A DNA stretch of 11,802 nucleotides from Acidobacteriota bacterium (lineage in GTDB: Bacteria > Acidobacteriota > Terriglobia > Terriglobales > SCQP01), in contig JAKAOE010000013.1 in NCBI GenBank assembly GCA_021823305.1, forward strand, positions 1 through 11,802. The letters are read 5' to 3'. This document shows, in pieces, positions 1-4,829 of the stretch. The stretch's first letter is position 1. The number at the start of each line of letters is the position of its first letter. Below the pieces are notes generated by a model. That model was not told the DNA's origin and made no database searches. It was given only the letters and a program-made list of their open reading frames with translations. The translations under genes were made by a program, and so were the position numbers.

Positions 1-32
1 AGCCAGTCACCCCGCCCGGGCCGCGTTTCCCG

Positions 33-50
33 CGCTCGCCTGAGCGAGCG
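33..50. repeat. Inverted repeat upstream of gene 1
   Basis: CGCTCG (33-38) and CGAGCG (45-50) are perfect inverted arms around a 6-base spacer. The repeat lies about 16 bp before the candidate -10 of the first gene, where an operator or part of a -35 region would sit. It has no T-tract, so a terminator is unlikely. Nothing else is recognisable in bases 1-65. In sequence this rich in GC, a 6-bp inverted repeat can arise by chance. Confidence 0.3.
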
Positions 51-65
51 AGGCCAGGCCGCCGG

Positions 66-71
66 TAAAAT
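66..71 (+). promoter_or_regulatory. Candidate -10 element (TAAAAT), leaderless-type
   Basis: TAAAAT matches the -10 consensus at five of six positions and is an AT-rich island in GC-rich sequence. Seven bases (72-78) separate it from the ATG at 79, so transcription would begin at or next to that start codon. There is no clear -35 hexamer. It overlaps the alternative ATG at 70, which argues for the start at 79. Confidence 0.4.
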
Positions 72-78
72 GGTCGCC

Positions 79-1230
79 ATGGTCCGCTCTCGCACGGTGG
101 TGGCGCTGCTCGGGTTTTGCGTGTGCGCGGCGCTCGGCGCCAAGTTCGCCTATTCTTCGAGCCGCGGACGCCCCACGCCAGCCCGAACCGCGCGGCGGCA
201 GAGCGTCGTCCCGCCGCCGGCGCCGGCCGCCCAACCGGCGCCCGCCCTGGACGTCGTCGCCTACGACGACAAGCTGCTGGAGATCGCCAACCTGCCGCCG
301 CCGCGGGTCGTGACCACAGTGCACTGGGTGCGCAAAGGCAAGCACAGGATCAAGACGGAAACCAAGGCGATCCGCTACGCGCACGCCAGCGACGGCGTCC
401 CGCTCAAGGACCTATGGCCGGCGAAGGCGCCACTGCCTGACGCCGGCGCCCTGCTCCCGTTCGACCGCATCGTCGCCTACTACGGCAACCTCTACTCGAC
501 CCACATGGGCGTGCTGGGCGAGTACCCGCCGCCGGAGATGCTGGCGATGCTGCAACGCACCACGGCGCAGTGGCAGGCGGCCGATCCAACCACCAAGGCG
601 GTGCCGGCGCTGGACTACATCGCGGTGGCGGCGCAGGCGTCGGCCGGAGGCGACGGCCTGTACTCGATGCGCATGCCCGCCAGCCAGGTGGACAAGGTGC
701 TGCAGTTGGCGCAGCAGATCCACGCGCTGGTCTTTCTCGACGTGCAAGTCGGGCAGAGCAACGTGCGCACCGAAGTTCCGCTGCTGGCGACGTTCCTCAA
801 GCTGCCCCAGGTGGAGCTCGCGCTCGATCCGGAATTCGCCATGCACGGCGGCAAGCGGCCGGGGACGGTGATCGGCACGCTCGACGCAACCGACATCAAC
901 TGGGCCGCGCGCTACCTCGCCCGCATCGTGCAAGCCAACGGCCTGCCCCCGAAGATCCTCGTCGTCCACCGCTTCACCCAGCCGATGGTGACCCACTACC
1001 GCGACATCCGGCCGCTGCCGCAGGTGCAGATCGTGATGGACATGGACGGTTTCGGCTACCCGGCGGAAAAGATCAAGACTTACGAAGACTTCATCGAAAG
1101 CGAGCCGGTGCAGTTCACCGGCTTCAAGCTGTTCTACAAGAACGACGTGCGCCGGCCGGGGAGCTATCTGCTGACGCCGGAGCAGATCCTGAAGCTGCAT
1201 CCGCGGCCGAGCTATATCCAGTATCAGTAG
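79..1230 (+). CDS. Conserved exported or membrane-anchored protein of unknown function
   Basis: The product has 383 residues from the ATG at 79; an ATG at 70 would add three. Residues about 6-22 form a hydrophobic stretch after an Arg-containing start (MVRSRTVVALLGF), giving a signal peptide or anchor. The Cys residues there do not fit a good lipobox. A Pro/Ala-rich linker follows to about residue 60. The body contains VAYYGNLYSTHMGVLGEYPP, a pattern I recall from hypothetical lipoproteins of high-GC bacteria. It then alternates predicted strands and helices (YIAVAAQASAGG, LVFLDVQVG, VELALDPEF, KILVVHRF, QIVMDMDGFG), which looks like a TIM-barrel-type alpha/beta fold. Acidic residues at strand ends (LALDPEF, MDMDG) could be catalytic or ligand-binding, but this is inference. 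It probably acts outside the cytoplasmic membrane. I do not recognise a function. It stands alone and faces the tRNA gene six bases away. Confidence 0.85.
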   Translation: MVRSRTVVALLGFCVCAALGAKFAYSSSRGRPTPARTARRQSVVPPPAPAAQPAPALDVVAYDDKLLEIANLPPPRVVTTVHWVRKGKHRIKTETKAIRYAHASDGVPLKDLWPAKAPLPDAGALLPFDRIVAYYGNLYSTHMGVLGEYPPPEMLAMLQRTTAQWQAADPTTKAVPALDYIAVAAQASAGGDGLYSMRMPASQVDKVLQLAQQIHALVFLDVQVGQSNVRTEVPLLATFLKLPQVELALDPEFAMHGGKRPGTVIGTLDATDINWAARYLARIVQANGLPPKILVVHRFTQPMVTHYRDIRPLPQVQIVMDMDGFGYPAEKIKTYEDFIESEPVQFTGFKLFYKNDVRRPGSYLLTPEQILKLHPRPSYIQYQ

Positions 1231-1236
1231 GGCGCG

Positions 1237-1311
1237 TGGAGCGGGAGACGGGGATCGAACCCGCGACATCCAGCTTGGGAAGCTGGCGTTCTACCGCTGA
1301 ACTACTCCCGC
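1237..1311 (-). tRNA. tRNA-Gly (anticodon CCC)
   Basis: Read on the minus strand, the acceptor stem GCGGGAG pairs with CTCCCGC. The D arm is GTTC-AGCGGTA-GAAC. The anticodon stem CCAGC/GCTGG encloses the loop TTCCCAA, giving anticodon CCC, which reads the glycine codon GGG. The T arm contains GGTTCGATCC. The discriminator base T is followed by an encoded CCA at 1239-1237. All stems pair. The 3' end lies six bases from the stop of the convergent gene 1, with no obvious terminator between them. Confidence 0.97.
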
Positions 1312-1326
1312 TCGCGAGCTTTGCCT

Positions 1327-1332
1327 ATCATA
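1327..1332 (-). promoter_or_regulatory. Candidate -10 element (TATGAT) of the tRNA-Gly gene
   Basis: TATGAT on the minus strand matches the -10 consensus at five of six positions. It ends 15 bases before the 5' end of the mature tRNA, which is reasonable for a short 5' leader. The sequence at the expected -35 distance (GTCGGC) is a poor match. Confidence 0.4.
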
Positions 1333-1443
1333 GCGCGGCCGGGCGCGCGGCCGACGGTTCCCGGCGCCTCGGACGGGCGAGTGGCTAGACATGCTCCCGT
1401 GGTGCCGGCGTCCGGCCGTGGGGCGTCGCGGCCCTGCCAGCAA

Positions 1444-1556
1444 TGCGCATACCGCAGCCACGCCGCGGGAACCAAGCTGTGCAAGAGCGCATCGTTTTGC
1501 GCATGCCGGGAAGATTGCTTCCTGCCAGCCGCGGCCTGTGCCCGTAACTTGCGCAT
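1444..1556 (+). repeat. Three spaced direct repeats TGCGCATNYCG (candidate activator sites)
   Basis: TGCGCAT occurs at 1444-1450, 1498-1504 and 1550-1556. The match extends four bases further as ACCG, GCCG and TTCG, giving the consensus TGCGCATNYCG. Starts are 54 and 52 bases apart, close to five helical turns, so the copies would lie on one face of the DNA. Their centres fall near -152, -98 and -46 relative to a start site predicted from the -24/-12 element. The first two distances suit an enhancer-binding activator. The regulator is not in this window and is inferred. Confidence 0.5.
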
Positions 1557-1570
1557 TTCGAGGTCTCGAA
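1557..1570. repeat. Perfect inverted repeat TTCGAG-GT-CTCGAA next to the -24 box
   Basis: Six-base arms around a two-base centre end two bases before the -24 box at 1573 and directly abut the third TGCGCAT copy (1550-1556). The position is right for an operator. It could also be chance symmetry. The regulator is unknown. Confidence 0.4.
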
Positions 1571-1572
1571 GT

Positions 1573-1588
1573 TGGCGGTAGGATTGCA
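1573..1588 (+). promoter_or_regulatory. Sigma-54-type -24/-12 promoter of the PEP-CTERM gene
   Basis: TGGCGG-TAGGA-TTGCA matches the sigma-54 consensus TGGCAC-N5-TTGCA at all positions except AC to GG. The near-invariant GG (1574-1575) and GC (1586-1587) have the correct spacing. Transcription would start near 1599, leaving a leader of about 57 bases before the ATG at 1656. In other bacteria PEP-CTERM genes are linked to the PrsK/PrsR two-component pair and sigma-54, so this match has a functional precedent. Repeats upstream fit activator sites. Confidence 0.65.
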
Positions 1589-1655
1589 CAGTGGTGGAGG
1601 ATTTTGTGGTTTGCGCCAGAACCCGAAACTTTCGCCTCCCCCACGACGAAACACG

Positions 1656-2315
1656 ATGCCCACACCGCAACGCCTGTCCATGGCCGCCGCCCTCGCGGTA
1701 GCCGCCGCCCTGCTCGGGGCGGCCCGGCCCGCGCGCGCCAACACGCTTTCGGGCGACTACTTCACGGTGAGCCTACTGTGCTATGACAATGCCGCCTGCT
1801 CATCGGCGACGCAGACCAACCCGGCGGCGGTAGCTCTCAACACCATGCTGGTGCCGCTCAGCGGCGCCGGCTTTTCCTTCGACCAGACGACACCGTTCGA
1901 CCAGGAGCTGGTGGGAAGCTTCGAGAACTATCCCAGCCAGTTGGTGATCACGTTCTCGATCCTGAATCCGGACGGATCGCTGTCGGGGTTTTCGAGCGGC
2001 GGCTTCGTCGGGTTTCAGATCTCCGCCACCACGCCGACGTTCCAGCCGTTGTCCGTCACCTTCGCCAACACCAACGGCAGCAACGACGGCTTCTCGCTGG
2101 CAGACGTGAGTTACTTCGCCAACGGAGTGGACACGCTCAATTTTCAGGGCCTGAGTGGCGACCAGTTTCAGGTGAACGACCAGGCGGTGCTGAACATCTC
2201 CGACGTCGAGCCGATCGCCGCGGTGCCCGAGCCCGCGCCCGCGCTGCTGCTGCTGACCGGGATGTTGGGCCTGGCCGGCCTCGGCGCCTGGCGCAAGCGC
2301 AGCGCGGCGGCCTAA
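1656..2315 (+). CDS. PEP-CTERM sorting domain-containing protein (exosortase substrate)
   Basis: The product has 219 residues. The signal peptide is MPTPQRLS followed by an Ala/Leu core, with cleavage expected after residue 28 (ARPARA/NTL). The mature part is rich in Ser, Thr, Asn, Gly and Phe and looks like a beta-rich secreted domain of no recognised family. Residues 190-219 form a PEP-CTERM tail: VPEP, a hydrophobic span ([17 protein letters not shown]), then the basic cluster RKR. Exosortase (EpsH/XrtA family) recognises this tail, and the protein would end up at the cell surface or in the extracellular matrix. No exosortase gene is in the window. A TTG at 1572 in the same frame is rejected as the start because it lies inside the -24/-12 promoter. 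No clear Shine-Dalgarno precedes 1656. The body is visibly less GC-rich than its neighbours. Its stop shares bases with that of the convergent deoC. Confidence 0.9.
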   Translation: MPTPQRLSMAAALAVAAALLGAARPARANTLSGDYFTVSLLCYDNAACSSATQTNPAAVALNTMLVPLSGAGFSFDQTTPFDQELVGSFENYPSQLVITFSILNPDGSLSGFSSGGFVGFQISATTPTFQPLSVTFANTNGSNDGFSLADVSYFANGVDTLNFQGLSGDQFQVNDQAVLNISDVEPIAAVPEPAPALLLLTGMLGLAGLGAWRKRSAAA

Positions 2316-3043
2316 GCCAACAGCGCGGCGGCGGCGCTGGCGCCCAGCCGGGCCGCGCCCGCGGCCAGCAGCGCCCCGGCCTGGGCGCGGGTGCGGATGC
2401 CGCCGGCGGCCTTGATGCGCGCGCGCCCGGCGAGCGTGGCGCGCAGGAGGGCGACATCCTCGACAGTCACGCCGCGGAGGCCGAAGCCGGTGCCGGTTTT
2501 GAGGAAGTCCGCGCCGACGGCCAGCGCGAGCTCGCAGCCGCGCGCAACCTCCGCCGGCGTGAGCAGCGCCATCTCCAGGATCACCTTCACTTGCGCGCCG
2601 CAGGCGTGCGCCGCGGCCGCCACCGGCGCGACGACCGCCAGGAACGCGGCATCGTCGCCAGCCCGCAGCGCGGCGAGGGGGGCAACCAGGTCGAGATCGT
2701 CGGCGCCGAGCTTGAGGCACTCCTCCGCCTCGCGCAGCACCGCCGGGCTCAGCCCTGCGCCCAGCGGGAAATTCACCGCCGCCACGGCGCGCACCGGGCC
2801 GCCGCGCAACGCGGCCACGACGCGCGCAATGTGCACCGGATTGACGCAGACCGCGGCGCAGCCCAACCGCACCGCCTCGGCGCAGAGTTGTTCCATGGCG
2901 GCGGGGGGCGCGTCCGCGGCCAGCAGGGTGGACTCCAGCGCCGCGGCCAGGTTGGCCGGCGCCGGCGCGGCGGCGGCGGGCGCGAGGCGCGCCACAATGG
3001 CGTCCACCAGAGCGTTGTAGTCCTGCGCGGGCAACTCGGGCAT
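2312..3043 (-). CDS. deoC: Deoxyribose-phosphate aldolase
   Basis: A class I aldolase that cleaves 2-deoxy-D-ribose 5-phosphate to glyceraldehyde 3-phosphate and acetaldehyde in cytoplasmic deoxynucleoside catabolism. From the ATG at 3043 the product has 243 residues, the usual size. Motifs appear in DeoC order: [25 protein letters not shown] with the catalytic Asp at about residue 118, [15 protein letters not shown] with the Schiff-base Lys at about 182, and IKAAGGIRT with the second Lys at about 211. Two changes stand out. The usual KTSTG reads KTGTG, and the usual N-terminal DHTLL reads ESTLL. An ATG at 3076 would add 11 residues (MLGLGLPGPTP) that look non-homologous, and the candidate -10 lies inside that extension, so 3043 is preferred. 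No other deo gene is nearby. It is divergent from ribD and convergent with the PEP-CTERM gene. Confidence 0.92.
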   Translation of the reverse strand: MPELPAQDYNALVDAIVARLAPAAAAPAPANLAAALESTLLAADAPPAAMEQLCAEAVRLGCAAVCVNPVHIARVVAALRGGPVRAVAAVNFPLGAGLSPAVLREAEECLKLGADDLDLVAPLAALRAGDDAAFLAVVAPVAAAAHACGAQVKVILEMALLTPAEVARGCELALAVGADFLKTGTGFGLRGVTVEDVALLRATLAGRARIKAAGGIRTRAQAGALLAAGAARLGASAAAALLA

Positions 3044-3066
3044 GGGAGTAGGGCCGGGCAAGCCCA

Positions 3067-3072
3067 ATCCTA
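3067..3072 (-). promoter_or_regulatory. Weak candidate -10 element (TAGGAT) of deoC
   Basis: TAGGAT on the minus strand matches the -10 consensus at four of six positions and ends 23 bases before the preferred deoC ATG at 3043. It sits next to the oppositely oriented ribD -10 (3077-3082), so the two promoters would overlap back to back. No good -35 is visible. Confidence 0.3.
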
Positions 3073-3076
3073 GCAT

Positions 3077-3082
3077 TACAAT
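3077..3082 (+). promoter_or_regulatory. Candidate -10 element (TACAAT) of ribD, short-leader type
   Basis: TACAAT matches the -10 consensus at five of six positions. It ends 11 bases before the ribD ATG, so the leader would be only about five bases or absent. A weak purine run (TAGGA, 3086-3090) three bases before the ATG could act as a ribosome-binding site only if transcription starts further upstream. No -35 match is visible. No FMN riboswitch can be present, because only about 17 bases separate ribD from the longest possible deoC frame. Confidence 0.45.
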
Positions 3083-3093
3083 TCGTAGGAACC

Positions 3094-4206
3094 ATGTACC
3101 GGCTCGACGACCTCGACTTCATGCGCGAGGCCCTGCGCCTGGCGGAGGAAGGCACGGGCCTGGCTTCGCCCAACCCGCGCGTGGGCGCGGTCGTGGTGCG
3201 CGACGGCCGCATCGCCGGCCGCGGCGTCCACCGCTATGAGCGCCAGGCCCACGCGGAAGTGCTGGCGCTGGCGGAGGCGGGCGAGCAGGCGCGCGGCGCC
3301 ACGCTGTATCTCAACCTCGAGCCCTGCTGCCACACCGGACGCACGCCGCCCTGCACCCAGGCGATTCTCCAAGCCGGCATTGCGCGCGTGGTGGCCGCGA
3401 TGCAGGATCCCAATCCGCGCGTGGCCGGCCAGGGCTTCCAGGAACTCGCGGCCGCCGGGATCGCGGTCGAGACCGGCTGCCTGGAACGCGAGGCGCGCCG
3501 GCTGAACGAGGCCTTCGCGAAATGGATCCGGACCGGCATCCCGTTCGTAACGCTCAAAGCCGCCATGAGCCTGGACGGCCGCATCGCCGCGCCGCCGCCC
3601 GCGGATGGCGCCGCGGCGGAGCGCAGTTGGATCAGCTCGCTGCCGGCGCGCGAGCGCGTGCAGGCGCTGCGCCACCAATCCGATGCCCTGCTCAGCGGCA
3701 TCGGGACGGTGCTGAGCGACGATCCCCTGCTTACCGACCGTTCGCAGCGCCCGCGCCGGCGCCGCCTGCTGCGCGTGGTGCTGGACCGCGACCTGCGCCT
3801 GCCGCCCAGCGCCCGCCTGGTCGCCTCCGCCCGCCGGCATAAGGACCTGCTGGTGTTTCACGCCTGCGCCGACGAGGCCCGGCGCCAGGCCTTGGAGCAC
3901 GCCGGCGCCCGGCTGGAAGCGGTGGCGGCGGAGGCGGAGGGGGTGCCGCTGGAGGCGGTGCTGCGCCGCCTGGGCGAGCTGGAGATCACCTCGGTGCTGC
4001 TGGAGGCCGGACCGCGGCTGAACGGCGCCATGCTGGCCGGCGGCTGGGTGGACAAACTCATTCTTTTCGTCGCGCCCAAACTGCTGGGCGACACCGGGCT
4101 GCCGCTGGCGGCGGGTGGCGGCACGATGCCGCGCCTGCCGGAAGGGGCGCTGACGTGCGAGACCGTCGGTCCCGATGTCATGATGGAGGGTTATCTGGCC
4201 GGCTGA
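3094..4206 (+). CDS. ribD: Bifunctional riboflavin biosynthesis deaminase/reductase
   Basis: RibD carries out the second and third steps after GTP cyclohydrolase II in the cytoplasm. It deaminates the diaminopyrimidine phosphate, then reduces the ribosyl group with NADPH. The 370 residues are the normal length. Residues about 6-145 are the cytidine-deaminase-like zinc domain, with HAE at 53-55 (His zinc ligand, Glu general acid) and EPCCHTGRTPPC, in which Cys78 and Cys87 complete the zinc site. Residues about 147-368 are the reductase domain: FVTLKAAMSLDGRIA, GIGTVLSDDPLLTDR, and LLEAGPRLNGAML in place of the more usual EGGP form. It starts a tight cluster, with ribE two bases downstream and a glycoside hydrolase gene after that. 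The ribBA and ribH functions are not in this window. Confidence 0.97.
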   Translation: MYRLDDLDFMREALRLAEEGTGLASPNPRVGAVVVRDGRIAGRGVHRYERQAHAEVLALAEAGEQARGATLYLNLEPCCHTGRTPPCTQAILQAGIARVVAAMQDPNPRVAGQGFQELAAAGIAVETGCLEREARRLNEAFAKWIRTGIPFVTLKAAMSLDGRIAAPPPADGAAAERSWISSLPARERVQALRHQSDALLSGIGTVLSDDPLLTDRSQRPRRRRLLRVVLDRDLRLPPSARLVASARRHKDLLVFHACADEARRQALEHAGARLEAVAAEAEGVPLEAVLRRLGELEITSVLLEAGPRLNGAMLAGGWVDKLILFVAPKLLGDTGLPLAAGGGTMPRLPEGALTCETVGPDVMMEGYLAG

Positions 4207-4208
4207 AG

Positions 4209-4829
4209 ATGTTTACCGGGATCGTGCAGGCGGTGGGACAGGTGGCGGCGTTGGAGGCGCGCGGCGGGGGCGCGCGCCTCGAGGTCGCGGCGCCGGCGGC
4301 GGTGCTGCGCGGGCTGCGGCAAGGCGCCAGCATCGCCGTCAACGGCTGCTGCCTCACGATTCTCTCGCAGCGCCGCCAAGCCGGGCGCACGCTGTTCGCC
4401 GCCGACCTGACGCCGGAGACGCTGGCCAAGACCAACCTCGGCGGGCTGGCGCGCGGCGCGCGGGTGAACCTGGAGCCGCCGCTGCGCGCCGGTGACGCCA
4501 TCAGCGGCCATTGGCTGCAGGGCCACGTCGAGGCCACCGGCGTGTTGACGGGGCTGGAAGCCGCCGGCGAGGGCGCCGAGAGCGGCTACTGGATGCAGGT
4601 GGAGGCGCCCGAGGCGCTGCGACGCCGGCTGGCGCCCAAGGGCTCGCTCGCGGTGGAAGGCATCAGCCTGACGATCGCGGCCATCCGGCGGCGCCGCCTC
4701 GGGTTCGCCATCATTCCCCACACCTACCGCGCGACCAACCTGCGCTTTCTGCGGCCCGGCAGCCGGGTCAACCTGGAGACCGACATGATCGCACGGCACA
4801 TCGAGCAGTTTTTGGAGGCCCGCAAGTGA
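4209..4829 (+). CDS. ribE: Riboflavin synthase, alpha subunit
   Basis: Converts two molecules of 6,7-dimethyl-8-ribityllumazine to riboflavin and the ribitylamino-pyrimidine, in the cytoplasm as a homotrimer. At 206 residues it has normal length, with two lumazine-binding barrels in tandem. The first barrel opens with the diagnostic MFTGIVQAVG and contains SIAVNGCCLTI. The second begins near residue 98 (ISGHWLQGHVEATG) and contains GSLAVEGISLTIA and IIPHTYRATNL. The C-terminal DMIARHIEQFLEAR is the usual trimerisation helix. The start at 4209 is fixed by the MFTGIV signature and lies two bases after the ribD stop. Its own stop TGA overlaps the GTG start of the next gene (GTGA), so translational coupling is likely. 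Some laboratories call this gene ribC. Confidence 0.97.
   Translation: MFTGIVQAVGQVAALEARGGGARLEVAAPAAVLRGLRQGASIAVNGCCLTILSQRRQAGRTLFAADLTPETLAKTNLGGLARGARVNLEPPLRAGDAISGHWLQGHVEATGVLTGLEAAGEGAESGYWMQVEAPEALRRRLAPKGSLAVEGISLTIAAIRRRRLGFAIIPHTYRATNLRFLRPGSRVNLETDMIARHIEQFLEARK
4814..4818 (+). promoter_or_regulatory. Shine-Dalgarno GGAGG that fixes the GTG start of the GH2 gene
   Basis: GGAGG lies within the last codons of ribE, seven bases before the GTG at 4826. This is optimal spacing and supports GTG 4826, which overlaps the ribE stop, over in-frame starts further upstream that would lie entirely within ribE. Confidence 0.8.

Larger units (their letters stand above)
1312..1655. other. Intergenic regulatory region between tRNA-Gly and the PEP-CTERM gene
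   Basis: This 344-base gap is the only sizeable non-coding stretch in the window. In order it holds the tRNA promoter candidate, three TGCGCAT repeats (1444, 1498, 1550), a perfect inverted repeat (1557-1570), a sigma-54-type -24/-12 element (1573-1588) and a leader of about 57 bases. The leader includes a small inverted repeat, CGAAA-C-TTTCG (1624-1634). Open frames run through the gap on both strands, but none has a recognisable domain or ribosome-binding site. Confidence 0.6.

Noticed and set aside
412..1269. 285-residue minus-strand open frame opposite gene 1
   Set aside because: It is the complement of a convincing coding gene, is rich in His, Arg and Leu, has no domain, and runs into the tRNA.
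1237..1311. tRNA-Gly as an integration site for a mobile element
   Set aside because: No integrase, transposase or repeated tRNA 3' end is present. Flanking genes look like ordinary chromosomal genes.
570..1388. Long plus-strand open frame ending in ETGIEPATSSLGSWRS
   Set aside because: That ending is the well-known false peptide made by translating across the antisense of tRNA-Gly. The rest overlaps gene 1 in another frame and has the Arg/Ala/Gly-rich composition of shadow frames in GC-rich DNA.
1391..1786. 131-residue plus-strand frame through the intergenic region
   Set aside because: No ribosome-binding site or recognisable domain. It crosses the -24/-12 promoter and the PEP-CTERM start in another frame.
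3044..3093. FMN riboswitch before ribD
   Set aside because: The gap is about 50 bases and carries promoter-like elements. It is too short for an FMN aptamer and has no matching conserved segments.
1800..3212. 470-residue minus-strand open frame
   Set aside because: It crosses PEP-CTERM, deoC and ribD in a wrong frame and has low-complexity Arg/Gly/Ala composition.
4511..4825. Upstream in-frame extension of the GH2 protein
   Set aside because: It lies wholly inside ribE and translates to an Arg/Gly-rich shadow. The GTG at 4826 has an ideal GGAGG and a signal peptide directly after it.
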